Source: Paenibacillus mucilaginosus 3016 (lineage in GTDB: Bacteria > Bacillota > Bacilli > Paenibacillales > NBRC-103111). Taken from it: 64,000 nucleotides of DNA. The position numbers and the translations under genes are program-made. The notes below the pieces were generated by a model. That model saw nothing but the letters and a program-made list of their open reading frames with translations, had not been told where the DNA came from and did no database searches. Below are positions 7,900-17,896 of this stretch, piece by piece. How positions within the stretch are numbered: position 1 is the first letter of the stretch; each line of letters opens with the position of its first letter. The stretch is from the NCBI RefSeq assembly GCF_000250655.1, contig NC_016935.1, forward strand, positions 5,784,001 through 5,848,000, given 5' to 3'.

Positions 7900-9819
7900 T
7901 CAGGGCGCTTTCCGCAGAGCCAGGAACTGCTCGATAATCCCGGACACCGCATCCATGCTGATCGGCTTGCTGATATACTCATCCATACCCGCCGCCAGAT
8001 ACTTCTCACGGTCCCCCTTGATCGCGTGGGCGGTCACCGCCACAATATAAGGGCAGCTCCCCTCCGCAGACATGGCCTTGATCGCCTTCGTCGCTTCCAG
8101 CCCGTTCATCAGCGGCATCTGGACATCCATGAAAATCAGGTCATAGGCATGCCGTTTGGCGGCGTCGACGGCTTCGGCTCCATTGGATACCACCGTCACG
8201 GAATAGCCCAGCTTCTCGATCACCCTCTTGAGCACCAGCGTGTTGATGTCGTTATCTTCGGCGATCAGAATCCGGATCCTGCCGCCGTCCAGCTCATGAT
8301 CCCCTCCGTCCGCATCATCCGCAAGCGCCTCCGGGTGGGTCCGGAACTCCGCCGTGAACAGGAATGTGGAGCCGTGCTGATCCAGGCCGGCTTCATACCA
8401 GATGCTGCCGTCCATGAGCTGCACCAGCTTCCGGCAGATCGCAAGTCCGAGTCCCGTTCCTTCCGCATTGCGGGTCATGAAATGATCCACCTGGTAGAAG
8501 GGCTCGAACAAATGGGCGACCTTCTCCTTCGGCACGCCGAGCCCCGTGTCGCGCACCTCGAACTGAAGACGCACCTTATCCTTTTCCCTTTTATTGCAGT
8601 GTACAACGATCGAAACCGCACCGTTCGGCGTATATTTGATCGCGTTGCTGAGCAGATTCATCAGCACCTGCTTCAGCTTCATTTGGTCCCCGAGCACCAG
8701 GTGGGGAATGTCGGGAGAAACCGAAGTCTTGATCTCCAGGTTCTTCTGCAGGGCCTTAGGCAGAATCAGCGAGATCGTCTCCGACAGGATCGCCCGAATG
8801 TTGCATGGCTCTTCAATCAGCTCGGACCTTCCGGATTCCAGCTTCGAGAAGTCCAGGATATCGTTAATAATACTCAGCAGCGTATGCCCGCTGTTCTTGA
8901 TGATCTGTACGTATTCCCGCTGCTCCATGTCCAGCCGCGTCTCGAAGAGCAGGTCCGTCATACCGATCACCCCGTTCATCGGGGTGCGGATCTCATGACT
9001 CATCATCGCCAGGAATTCGCTCTTGGCCTTGTTCGTCTTCTCCGCAGCCTCTTTCTCGATCAGCAGCCGCTTCTGCTCCGTCATATCCTTGGCAATGATA
9101 TAAAAGCCTGTGGTCTTGTTATGAATAATAATCGGCGCCAGCGTAGCCAGCACCTCCGTCGTCCCCCCGTTCTTGTGCTGAAGAACCTGGATCGACTGTT
9201 CGACCGCCGTGTAATCCAGCGTATCCGCCAGGATCCGTTCCAGGTTCTCCCTGCCGATGAGACGGGCGATACTCGTGCCGGCGAGCTCTTCGATGGTATA
9301 GCCCGTGAGCTGCTGCACCATCCGGTTGCCATTGATGATGTTCCCGTCGAGCCCGACCGAGATGATGGCGTCGTGGTTGTACTTTTTGAGGGAAGTATAC
9401 CGTTCGATGCTCTCCTGCAGCTTGATCTCCGCAAGCTTGCTTGCCGTTATATCGATGATCTGCTTAATAAAGAACATCGGCTCCCCGCTCGCTTCCTCGC
9501 GGGCCAGACTGACGTGCAGTGAGGTCCAGACGAGCCGGCCGCTTTGATGCAGGTACTTTTTCTCGATCTCAAACGAAGTCCGCTTCCCGTCCAGCAGCTC
9601 GTCCAGGAGCGGCTCCTCCAGATCCGATTCCCCCTCGACCCGGAGCCGATCCGGCGTAAGCGTCCTCAATTCCTGCTCCGAGTATCCCAGAATCCGGCAT
9701 ACCGCAGGATTGCAGCTGATCCACCGTCCCTCCGGCGTCAGGAATGCTATACCGATCGGAGCATTTTTATACATATGTTCAAATAACGTCTGGTGGGTAA
9801 ACACATCCAATTCGCCCAT
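7900..9819 (-). CDS. Hybrid sensor histidine kinase (PAS-PAS-HisKA-HATPase-REC)
   Basis: The product is about 640 residues with no membrane segment, so it is a cytoplasmic sensor. Two PAS domains lie at about 15-125 and 140-255. The dimerisation/phosphoacceptor helix carries SHEIRTPMNG with its histidine near residue 275. The ATPase domain shows NLLSNAIKYT (N box), DTGLGVP (G1) and GTGLGLAICRKL (G2). A C-terminal receiver has the phosphoacceptor aspartate in DLIFMDVQMPLMNG. No Hpt domain or response regulator is adjacent, so this is an orphan hybrid kinase. The start is uncertain: I prefer the ATG at 9819 with GAGGG upstream; a GTG/ATG pair at 9840/9837 lacks a ribosome site. Confidence 0.92.
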   Translation of the reverse strand: MGELDVFTHQTLFEHMYKNAPIGIAFLTPEGRWISCNPAVCRILGYSEQELRTLTPDRLRVEGESDLEEPLLDELLDGKRTSFEIEKKYLHQSGRLVWTSLHVSLAREEASGEPMFFIKQIIDITASKLAEIKLQESIERYTSLKKYNHDAIISVGLDGNIINGNRMVQQLTGYTIEELAGTSIARLIGRENLERILADTLDYTAVEQSIQVLQHKNGGTTEVLATLAPIIIHNKTTGFYIIAKDMTEQKRLLIEKEAAEKTNKAKSEFLAMMSHEIRTPMNGVIGMTDLLFETRLDMEQREYVQIIKNSGHTLLSIINDILDFSKLESGRSELIEEPCNIRAILSETISLILPKALQKNLEIKTSVSPDIPHLVLGDQMKLKQVLMNLLSNAIKYTPNGAVSIVVHCNKREKDKVRLQFEVRDTGLGVPKEKVAHLFEPFYQVDHFMTRNAEGTGLGLAICRKLVQLMDGSIWYEAGLDQHGSTFLFTAEFRTHPEALADDADGGDHELDGGRIRILIAEDNDINTLVLKRVIEKLGYSVTVVSNGAEAVDAAKRHAYDLIFMDVQMPLMNGLEATKAIKAMSAEGSCPYIVAVTAHAIKGDREKYLAAGMDEYISKPISMDAVSGIIEQFLALRKAP

Positions 9820-10013
9820 AGCCTTCGCATCCCTCATCACTTTAGTTTGTTTGCTCGTGGCGGCTCGTGCTTGTAGGATAGCACACGTTTTCGTCCAAGC
9901 TCAAGCTCTTCCGGCGGGTAAAATGGCGGCCTTCCTCCAGCGTATGGAAACAGCAACATGATATGCTGTATGACCGATGCTGCATGATCGGCAGCGGCCT
10001 CCGGCAGGAACGC

Positions 10014-10038
10014 TAAAAAAAGCCCCCGAGGCTCGGGG
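10014..10038 (-). terminator. Rho-independent terminator after the NUDIX gene
   Basis: CCCCGAG at 10024-10030 pairs with CTCGGGG at 10032-10038, and the minus strand continues into about seven T residues (10014-10021). It lies about 35 bases after the NUDIX stop. Confidence 0.7.
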
Positions 10039-10072
10039 AGTACAAAGCTTATCCTCCCGGAGCGCCCGGCCC

Positions 10073-10630
10073 TCAGGCACGGAACAACCCGTAGCCGGCA
10101 AGCGGCACGGCGGGCTCTTCGTCGGCATGCAGCCCGTGGCTGCCGGCATTCGCCGCCGCATGAAGCAGCCAGCGGGTGAATGGGGCGACGTTCATCGACG
10201 CGATCTCCTCAAGCGTGTAGAATCCGGCCGCATCCACCTCGGTACCGTCCGGCTTGGGCTCTCCGCCCACGTATTCCATCTCGAAGGCGATGTATACGTT
10301 GTGGATCGCCCTCGGCTGGTCCCGCAGCGCCACTACCCGGCGGACCACGGCGTCCACCCCCGCCTCTTCCTTCACTTCACGCCGGATCGTCTCCCCGATG
10401 GCCTCGAGCTGCTCGATATAGCCTCCCGGGTTCGTCCAGTAGCCCTTGCCCGGCTCCTGTGCCCGCCTCACAAGCAGGTACCTATGATCTCTGGCGATCA
10501 GGGCCCCGACCCCGATGCTGTAGTTCCCCCAGTGAACGAAGCTGCACTTCGTACAGGCCCGTCTGATCGTTCCGTCCACGTCCCGGTCTTCGAGAGCCGC
10601 TCCGCAGCTCATGCAAAACTTCACTTCCAT
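10073..10630 (-). CDS. NUDIX hydrolase with N-terminal zinc ribbon
   Basis: The 185-residue product starts MEVKFCMSCG at 10630, behind GGTGGAGCGT. Residues 6-31 hold two Cys pairs (CMSC and CTKC), a zinc ribbon as in NudC-like proteins. The Nudix box follows: GGYIEQLEAIGETIRREVKEEAGV matches G-x5-E-x7-R-E-x2-E-E-x-G. Nudix enzymes hydrolyse nucleoside-diphosphate-linked compounds; ribbon-bearing members often act on NADH or related dinucleotides, but the substrate here is not determined. It is a single gene on the minus strand with its own terminator and is divergent from the VOC gene at 10915. Confidence 0.88.
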   Translation of the reverse strand: MEVKFCMSCGAALEDRDVDGTIRRACTKCSFVHWGNYSIGVGALIARDHRYLLVRRAQEPGKGYWTNPGGYIEQLEAIGETIRREVKEEAGVDAVVRRVVALRDQPRAIHNVYIAFEMEYVGGEPKPDGTEVDAAGFYTLEEIASMNVAPFTRWLLHAAANAGSHGLHADEEPAVPLAGYGLFRA

Positions 10631-10914
10631 ACGCTCCACCCTTGCCTGAATTCTTAGGATTAATAATGATTGGATTTGTGACTCACCGCAAATCATTCGT
10701 CTATTGTACTTCAGCCTCCGGCGGACGTACAGGAAAGAATGCGGAGCAGCGGGAGCAACTTCCGGCAGCTCCGGCTCGTCAAGAGAGCAGGAGCGGGCCG
10801 CTGACGTTTGCGGCCAAGCCGGGAGGTGCGATGACTGAGCTGCGATTATCGTACTGCGATTATCGCAGGGTCGCCGCCATGATTTGCATTTCATTCAGGG
10901 GTGTTATCTAGGAG

Positions 10915-11340
10915 GTGTTCATCCTGCTGCATCATGTGGAGGTCAACGTATCGAATTTGGCGGAGTCCGAGGCGTTCTGGGGCTGGCTCCTCCGCCGCCT
11001 GGGGTATACGCCCTATCAGCGGTGGGAGCAGGGCTTCAGCTTCCGGCACGGTCACACCTATCTCGTCTTCGTCCAGACGGGAGAGCGGTTCCTGGTCCCG
11101 CCGTATCACCGGTGCCGGGTGGGTCTGAATCACCTGGCCTTCTATGCCCGGTCGAAAGAGCAGGTCGATGAACTGACGCTTGAACTAAAGGAGCGAGGGT
11201 GCTCCCTCCTCTATCCGGACCGGCATCCGTACGCCGGCGGCCCCGGCCATTATGCCGTGTTCTTCGAAGATCCGAACCGGATCAAAGTGGAGGTCGTCGC
11301 CTCTTCTGTCACTGGAGAGTTTGAGAGCTCGAAATCTTAA
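10915..11340 (+). CDS. VOC (glyoxalase/bleomycin-resistance) family protein
   Basis: The product is about 140 residues with the VOC fold pattern: LHHVEVNVSNLAESEAFWGW at the start, HLAFYARSKEQVDEL in the middle, and YAVFFEDPNRIKVEVV near the end. The metal-site positions (early HHVE, HLAF, late KVEVV) are present, so it may bind a divalent metal. The family includes lyases, dioxygenases and drug-binding proteins; the substrate is unknown. The exact start is unclear because AGGAGG at 10911-10916 overlaps the GTG at 10915, so a later CTG could be used. It is followed after 24 bases by a small membrane protein gene, probably one operon. Confidence 0.8.
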   Translation: MFILLHHVEVNVSNLAESEAFWGWLLRRLGYTPYQRWEQGFSFRHGHTYLVFVQTGERFLVPPYHRCRVGLNHLAFYARSKEQVDELTLELKERGCSLLYPDRHPYAGGPGHYAVFFEDPNRIKVEVVASSVTGEFESSKS

Positions 11341-11364
11341 TGTTAGCGAAAGGAGCGGTTTCGA

Positions 11365-11694
11365 TTGTCTGTCGTCAGTGCAGCACTGTGCCAGTTCTTC
11401 GCCTGGGTCCTCCTCTGGCTGTCGCTTCAGGAGAGCAGCCCGCTCGGCTGGTTTCTCCCTCCGAATGTCAACAACACCCCGGCGTTCATCACCGTCTCGA
11501 AGTGGCTGGTCCAATGCCTGCTCGTCACGAACCTGTTCAGCTTCGCCCTCACCCAAAGCGCCCGATACCGCCTTCGCAGAAGGGGGCGTCCCCCGCTGCG
11601 CTGGGACGGGCAGCTGCATTTCACCACCGCGGCGGTACACCTCTTTTTGGTTAATATGCTGATTATCCTCGTGGCCGGCTTTGAGGATTTGTGA
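11365..11694 (+). CDS. Small membrane protein, unknown function
   Basis: The 109-residue product has three hydrophobic segments (about 5-22, 45-62 and 88-105) and a basic loop (RYRLRRRGRPP). The TTG start at 11365 is preceded by AAAGGAGCGG at a normal distance. It lies 24 bases after the VOC gene and is probably co-transcribed. I do not recognise a family. Confidence 0.6.
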   Translation: MSVVSAALCQFFAWVLLWLSLQESSPLGWFLPPNVNNTPAFITVSKWLVQCLLVTNLFSFALTQSARYRLRRRGRPPLRWDGQLHFTTAAVHLFLVNMLIILVAGFEDL

Positions 11695-11796
11695 CTCGGG
11701 ATCGGTCCAGTGGCCGATCGATGTTCACAACCGCACCGCTTGGGATACGCGGCCTTCATACCCGACTTTGTCGCGTGGTGCGGCTGGTTCTCCCGC

Positions 11797-11870
11797 GGCT
11801 AACACGGATTTTCCGTGTTAGCCTGCCGCTTTCCTGCGCTGCTCGCGCTTTAGCACGGATTTTCCGTGTT
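11797..11870. repeat. Twin palindromes sharing a 17-base core
   Basis: A perfect 12-base inverted repeat with a TTT loop occupies 11797-11823. Its core CACGGATTTTCCGTGTT recurs exactly at 11854-11870, 51 bases away. Neither is followed by a T-run, so they are not typical terminators. They lie between the 11365 gene and the SNF2 terminator. Confidence 0.6.
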
Positions 11871-11941
11871 CCGCGCGCTGCCCGACTGCCGTACGGCTGC
11901 TGATTCCTCCCCGCGAACCTGTTCCCGTTAACGCCGATAAC

Positions 11942-11991
11942 AAAACAAGCAGCATCCCCCGCCGCCTCCAACGGACAAGGGATGCTGCTTG
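11942..11991 (-). terminator. Rho-independent terminator after the SNF2 gene
   Basis: A 13-base perfect stem is formed by 11946-11958 (CAAGCAGCATCCC) and 11979-11991, with a 20-base loop, followed on the minus strand by TTTTG. It ends one base before the SNF2 stop at 11993. Confidence 0.75.
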
Positions 11992-11992
11992 A

Positions 11993-14900
11993 TTAACCCG
12001 CGGCTCCCATCCCATGCTTTACGGATGGAGCATCAAAATCCTCGCGGACCTCCGCCTCCGTCAGGGCCGACAGCGCCTCCTGCCCGGGCTGGATGACCTC
12101 CTCGATGAGGTTCTTTTTGCGCAGATGCAGCTCATGCATCTTGTCCTCGACGGTCCCCTTGGCGACCAGACGGATCACCTGCACGACGTGCTTCTGTCCG
12201 ATCCGGTGCGCCCGTCCCGCAGCCTGTTCCTCCACCGCAGGGTTCCACCACATGTCGTACAGGACGACGGTGTCCGCGCCCGTCAGGTTGAGGCCGGTGC
12301 CGCCCGCCTTGAGCGAGACGAGGAACATGTCGCCCTCGCCGTCGTTGAACCGGCGGCACAGCTCGACCCGCTCGGCGGCCGGCGTCTGGCCGTCGAGGTA
12401 AAAATGCGGGATGCCCCGATACCCAAGCTCCCGCCCGATCAGGTCCAGCATCTGGGTGAACTGCGAGAAGACGAGCATCCGCCTCCCCGCGCTCCGGCAG
12501 TCGTCGATAAGCTCGAGCAGCTGCTCGAATTTGGCCGAGCTTCCCTGATAATCTTCGACGAAGAGGGCCGGATGGCAGCAGAGCTGCCGCAGGCGGGTAA
12601 GGCCGGCGAGGATCTTAATCCGGCTTTTCTCGTAGCCGCTCACACTGAGGTGCTTCAGGGTCTCCTCCTGCAGTCCGGCGAGGTAGGCGGCGTAGAGCTT
12701 TTTCTGCTCGGGCAGCAGCTCGGCGGCCTGCATCGTCTCGATTTTGTCCGGCAGCTCCCGGAGCACATCCGACTTCACCCGGCGCAGCAGGAACGGCCGG
12801 ATTCTCCGGGCCACAGAGGCACGGGAGAGCTCAAGGAAGGCCTTACGCGGCGGCAGCAGCTCGGGGAATACGCCGCTGTAGATCGACCAGAGTTCTTCGA
12901 GCCGGTTCTCCACCGGTGTGCCGGTAAGGGCGAAGCGGTGCCGCGCCTGCAGCTGCCGCACGGCCTGGGCCGTCTGGGTCGCATGGTTCTTGTAGAACTG
13001 CGCCTCGTCGAGGATCAGCGTATGGAACGTCCGGCCGGCATACCGGGCCCAGTCGATGCGCAGCAGAGGGTAGGAGGTGATGATGACATCCGCCTCCCCC
13101 GCCTCGTCCATGGCCGCGCTGCGCTGCGTCCGGCTGCCGTCGGCTACAACCGCGCGGAGCTCCGGAGCGAATCGTTGGATCTCGCCGAGCCAGTTGTACA
13201 TGAGGGAAGCCGGACAAACCACGAGAGCGGGCTCCCCCGCTTCCCGGATCTCCCCCTGCACGGACAGCAGAAAAGCGATGCTCTGCACCGTTTTCCCGAG
13301 CCCCATGTCGTCGGCAAGAATGCCGCCAAACCCGTAGCGGGCGAGCGTCTTCATCCATTGATACCCGTACACCTGATAGTCGCGCAGCACCGGCACCAGC
13401 CTCTCCGGCAGCGGGAAGTCCAGGTGGTCCGGGTTGCGCAGATGCTCCATCATCCGGCGCAGCGTCTTGCCGAGCCGGACAGACCCGCCGCGATCTTCGG
13501 TCTCAGGCAGACGGAGGCCGTAGTAAGCCGGCAGCCGCAGCCCCGGGGCCGAAGGATCGACCGCCATGCCCACCGCGTTCATCGCGTGGAGAATCTCCTG
13601 GAAGGCATCCCCTTCCAGGGGCAGCAGCGAGCCGTCCGGCAGACGGTGGTAGCGGCGCTTCTCCTGCAGCGAGAACAGCAGCCTGCGGATCTCCGATTCC
13701 GGAATGCCTTCGAGCTCGAATTTGAACTCGAGCCATTCGGTGCGCTCGTCCACGTCCACGGTCGCCTTGGGCCGCAGCGGTCCGCTGTGGATGCGCAGCT
13801 TGACCGCCGAAGTGGCCAGCACCTGAAGCAGCTTGTCCGAGCTGGGGCACGATCCGGTACAGAAAATCATACTCCGACTCTTCGTCCTCCATGTAGTAGC
13901 CGGCCTCGGTCTTAACAAAATTCCCCTGCTCCATCAGCTCCAGGATGCGGTGCTCCAGCTCCCCGTCCCGCATGAGGATGCGGCCCTCGCCCTGAACCTC
14001 GCCTGCGGCCTCCAGCGGATTGATGACCAGATCCCCGTAGTGGAATTCCAGCCCGGCCAGCAGCCGCTCCCTCACCCGGTCCAGGTAGAGCTTGGCCTTC
14101 AGCGGCATGTGCACCACCTTCTCCGAGACTGCCTCCTCGATCCGGACGGTTCCCAGCTTCATCAGCCCCGGGACAACCTTGGCCATAAAAGGCTCCGCCT
14201 GTTCTGCCGCGATCCGGATCTGGCTGCGGCGGGCGGTACCCAGCATCCGCTTCACCTCCGACAGCCGCCGGCATTCCTCCTCCGGCAGCTTGAGGAACCG
14301 GCCGTCACACAGCGCAAGCTTGTACCCTTCCAGCACCACGACCCGCTCCAGCCCTGCGACATCCAGCTGGTAGCCGGAGCCGGGCCCGTCCGCTTCGCTG
14401 AAGCGGAACTCGAGCGGCAGCCCGCTCTCCAGCCACGCGATCCCTTCCGCTGCCGCAGCCCCCTGTTCGACCCGTACCGAGGGGGCCGCCTCCAGCAGAG
14501 GCAGCAGCCCCTCCCAGGCGTACGGCGGGATTTCGATCACCTTTTGGCGCAGGTGAGCACTGGCCCTGGACTCCCCGTTCTCCGGCTCGCGGTACAGCTC
14601 TTCGTTGCGGTAGATCCGGATGAGACTGCGCAGCACGGCATCCTGCTCCGGAGTGAAGCCGTGAAGATCCGGATCATAGAGGAACCCCCGGCTGACCCGG
14701 CAGGCCTCCCTCCGGTCCACGGCATCCAGGAACGGCCGGATCGGCTGTACGGTATAGACGCGTTTGGGGCCTGTCCTGAGCTCGATTCCGAGCAGCGTCC
14801 TGCCGTCGCCATATCCCACCGGCCTGCAGACGAACTCCGCCTGAAGGACCGTCCGGGAATCGAACAAGGGCCGCATCCCGCTCGGCCGCCGCGGCTTGTG

Positions 14901-15257
14901 CCCGAAGAGATCGAGCATCCCTCCGGCCAGCTCCCGGTCCACCTCCGATACTTCGATGGGCTCCTCCGGCGGAGCGTCGAGCAGATGCCAGAGCACAGCC
15001 GCGATGTGGGCACAGTATTTGTCATCGGGGTGGTACACGGGGCAGGAGCACTCCGCATAAGCCTCGCCTTCCCGATCGAGATCCACGGTAATCAGGAAGA
15101 GCTCCTGCTCTCCGTCCACCTCCGCCTCCTGAATCCGGGCCCCCGGCTCCGCAGGCAGCAGATTCACCTGCCCTTCCCTGTACAGCGTCTCCCCCTCCTC
15201 ATAGGCAAACCGGCCGCACAGCAACTTGATACTCTCATCCGTCAGCGTAAAACTCAT
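11993..15257 (-). CDS. SWIM zinc-finger SNF2-family helicase, one frameshift
   Basis: Two overlapping frames make one protein of about 1,087 residues. The N-terminal part starts at the ATG at 15257 (MSFTLTDESIK, GGGAG upstream) and carries a SWIM finger C-x-C-x8-C-x-H (CSCPVYHPDDKYCAH). The C-terminal part has the full SNF2 motor: ADDMGLGKT (Walker A), DEAQ box, LTGTPVENRLEELW, SQFTQMLDLI, and GGTGLNLTGAD with AGRAHRIGQ. SWIM-SNF2 proteins are ATP-driven DNA translocases, often in bacteria of unknown target. The frame breaks at 13844-13847, where the coding strand has CCCC; removing one C joins IVP to SSDKLLQVLA. The gene is either disrupted by a one-base insertion or miscalled there. Confidence 0.88.
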
Positions 15258-15519
15258 GGCTCTCCCTTGTCCCTTCAACCTGATCTCGATCCGCTTGCTA
15301 TCCGCGCCGCAGGGCGAACATATCATCCCCGCACATATGTACTCCTATCATACCAGATTGCAGCCGAAAAAAAAGATGACAGCCGCATCGCCTTCGATGA
15401 CGTTCCCTCCCCCTCCCCCTCTCTCTCCCGCTTGCGGAATGAACCGCTTGTGCTTTTTATTAAACACACCGTCAGTACTCCTCCCGCAGCCCGTGCACCT
15501 CATCCAAATGAATGAGATG

Positions 15520-15546
15520 CAAAAAAAGAGCCGTGTCTCCACGGCC
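15520..15546 (-). terminator. Rho-independent terminator after the vWA gene
   Basis: GCCGTG and CACGGC (15530-15535 and 15540-15545) enclose a short GAGA-type loop. The minus strand then runs into seven T residues (15521-15527). Confidence 0.75.
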
Positions 15547-15554
15547 CCCCAGGG

Positions 15555-16890
15555 TTACTGCTGCTTTGTATAGTCGCTGATGACCCGTACCATGAGATCG
15601 TTCAGGAACTCCACCTTGTAGTCCCCGACTACCGGGTCGGCATGATGGCCTCCGATCCCGCTGTGGTTGGTCAGGAAGACGTAGGTGCCTCCGCTGAAGG
15701 CGGCAAGGGACCGCATCAGGAATTCGGTATTCGTATCCACGCCGCTCGAAGCGACCGGAATGATCCTCACCCCCATCTCGGCAGCCTTCCGGGCAAGCTC
15801 CCCCATCTTCGCGACGACGTTCTCCGTGCCGTGCGGCGGGGCGTCCAGCACCAGGAAGAGCAGCCGCGCCCTCGCCGTTTCACTCCACTGGTGGTTCAGC
15901 AGCGCATCCGCCAAGGCTTCCTCGACCGCCTCCGGCGTATCGCCCCCGCCCCGTGCCGACTGCTCACCCAGCCGACCCGCCGCCTCTTTCACATCCGTCG
16001 TGAAAGGGAACGGGCGGAGCACATAATCATCCCCATGATCCCGGTAAAAATTGACCGAAACCCGCATCTCCAGCGGCGCCCCCGCATCCTGCGATTTGAC
16101 CCGCTCCACGACATTCACCAGCTCCGCGGTCAAATAATCCAGCTCGTCAGCCATGGAGCCGGTCGTATCCACGACCAGCATCAGGTCCGCCGTCCCCGCC
16201 GGTTTCGCCGCGGCCCCTGCCAGCTCAACCGCCAGCTCCGTACGGTACTGCAGCTGGACCGCTTCCAGCTTCCGGCTCGTCTGCCCGCTGGCCACCGCTA
16301 CCGTGTACGTGTCCTTGGGAAGCGGCCCGAACGCGCCGACGAACAGCTCCGCCTCCCCCCTGTTGTTCGTCCGCGCGGCCCAGACCGCCTGCCCTCCGCC
16401 CGACGGCTGCAGAGTGACCGAAGCATCGCCTACCGGCTGCCCGCCGTCCGTCACCTTGACTGTGACCCGCTGCTGCGGATACATCCTCCAGCGGCCCAGG
16501 TACCTGGCTGTACTCCGGCTTGTTCAGCGTGCCCAGCCATGCATCCCAGCTCCGCAGATCGTTCCACTCCCCTGCGGTGAGCTGGCCGGCCTGTGCCTGA
16601 CTGGGCTCGGGCCGGGGTGCGGGTTCCCTCGGTGTAATGATCCGCTTATCCGTCGTCGTGCTGTCAGCCGTTCCGCCTGCTCCGCCGCCGTCCCTCGAAG
16701 CCGGCGCCGCCGTCTCCCCCTTCGCAGCAGGCTTTGAAGCGGTGCCCGAGTCTCCTGCCGCGGTACTGCTCGCTGCATGTTCCGCCCTGTCCTGCGAAGA
16801 GCTGCAGCCCGCCAGCAGCGCGGCACTCAAGAGCAGACCCAGGCAGCCGCTGCTTCGGCCGTTTTTCTTTTTCTCCGGTTGCCCCCCCAT
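15555..16890 (-). CDS. von Willebrand factor A lipoprotein, one frameshift
   Basis: Joined across one frame break the product is about 444 residues. The N-terminus (MGGQPEKKKNGR...) has a lipoprotein signal ending in the lipobox LLAGC, so the protein should be anchored on the outer face of the membrane. A Ser/Ala/Gly/Thr-rich linker follows, then a carboxypeptidase-regulatory-like beta domain (VTVKVTDGGQPVGDASVTL), then a vWA domain with an intact metal site DTTGSMADEL. The break is at about 16493-16500: removing one base of the GGGCC run turns PG-PLEDV into PG-RWRMYPQQRVTV. An independent start at 16484 is unlikely because its GGAGG is only one base away. Confidence 0.8.
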
Positions 16891-17129
16891 TTCGGCTCAT
16901 TCCCCTCTCGCTTATCTTCCTTCCTTTTTCCAGACGAATTACACAGTTGGGATGTTGCTCCTGAACTGCTTGTCCTTGGGAATTCAATACCTACTTTTTG
17001 AGAGGGAATGTCTCCTTGCTGCCTGCTGATCTTTGGATCAAGATCCCGGCATTGCAGGGAAGCGTTCGACATAGCTAGGTTCAGCAGCGGCGGAGAAGGA
17101 GAGATAGGGGCGGAAACAAGTATATTGTT

Positions 17130-17640
17130 AAAACGTATGGTGCTTGGTTGGTGGTTCGTGGTCAGTGCCACGTGGTTGGTTGGCGGTGGTTGGGGGTCGT
17201 GGTCGGTGGTTGGGGCTCGGCGGGCGGGGGTCGACACTCGGGGGTTGGCGGTCGGGGGCCGGGGTAGGTGGTTGGCGGTCAGTGCTCGGTGGGCGGTGCT
17301 CAGGGGTCGATGCTCGGTGGTCGTGGTCGGGTGGCGGCCGTCCCTGTTCGATGCTCGATGTTCGGTGATCGGTGTTAGGTGTTCGGTTCTCGGTTCTCGG
17401 TTCTCGGTTCTTGGTTCTCGCTTCTCGGTTCTCGCTTCTCGGTTCTCGGTTCTCGCTTCTCGCTTCTCGCTTCTCGGTTCTCGGTTCTCGTGCTCGGTAG
17501 CCGGGGGGGCGGTGCCTCAGTGTTCGGTTGTTGGTGGCCAGGAAAGGCGGTAATGGTTCCGTGGTCCGTAGTCCTTGGTCACTGGTCCATAATCCGAAGG
17601 CGGCGGTCCGTGGTCCCTGATCCGGTCCGTCGTCCGCAGA
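17130..17640. repeat. Low-complexity G/T-rich degenerate repeat patch
   Basis: The region 16891-17896 has no supported gene. Within it, 17130-17370 is built from GGTGGTCGG-like variations and 17380-17495 is a near-tandem array of the heptamers TTCTCGG and TTCTCGC. The plus strand is strongly depleted of A. Open frames here only reflect the repeat (runs of FSVLGSR). Similar degenerate patches lie at 61231-61590 and 63740-63890. Confidence 0.7.
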
Positions 17641-17710
17641 TCAAGTCGTGCAAACAAGTATATTAACGGTACGTGTTCATATTTTTATAAGATTTGCTGA
17701 CAAATGGGCG

Positions 17711-17738
17711 GCTAAAAAGGGGCACCCAAATGCCCCTT
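17711..17738 (-). terminator. Rho-independent terminator after the PLP enzyme gene
   Basis: AAGGGGC (17717-17723) pairs with GCCCCTT (17732-17738); on the minus strand the stem is followed by TTTTTAG. It lies about 160 bases past the stop at 17897. Confidence 0.6.
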
Positions 17739-17896
17739 ACGATGTCCCAGTCTAACTCTTTGTGGACTGCATGAAAAATAGAGCAAGTCCGCGGCTTCCT
17801 GCATCCTGCCATGGTCCGCTCCGGCCCTATCCAACCGCCGTTCTCGCTGCAGCCTGCGTCTTTTTGCCGCTGCTTGCTCCGGCTCTTACCGCAGTC

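Noticed and set aside
15555..16484. vWA protein as an independent gene starting at 16484
   Set aside because: The only start has its GGAGG one base away, and the upstream frame supplies a lipoprotein signal that joins smoothly after removing one base.
17008..17553. A 181-codon plus-strand frame rich in serine, arginine and valine
   Set aside because: It is a direct translation of the heptamer repeat and G/T-rich filler, without ribosome site or domain.
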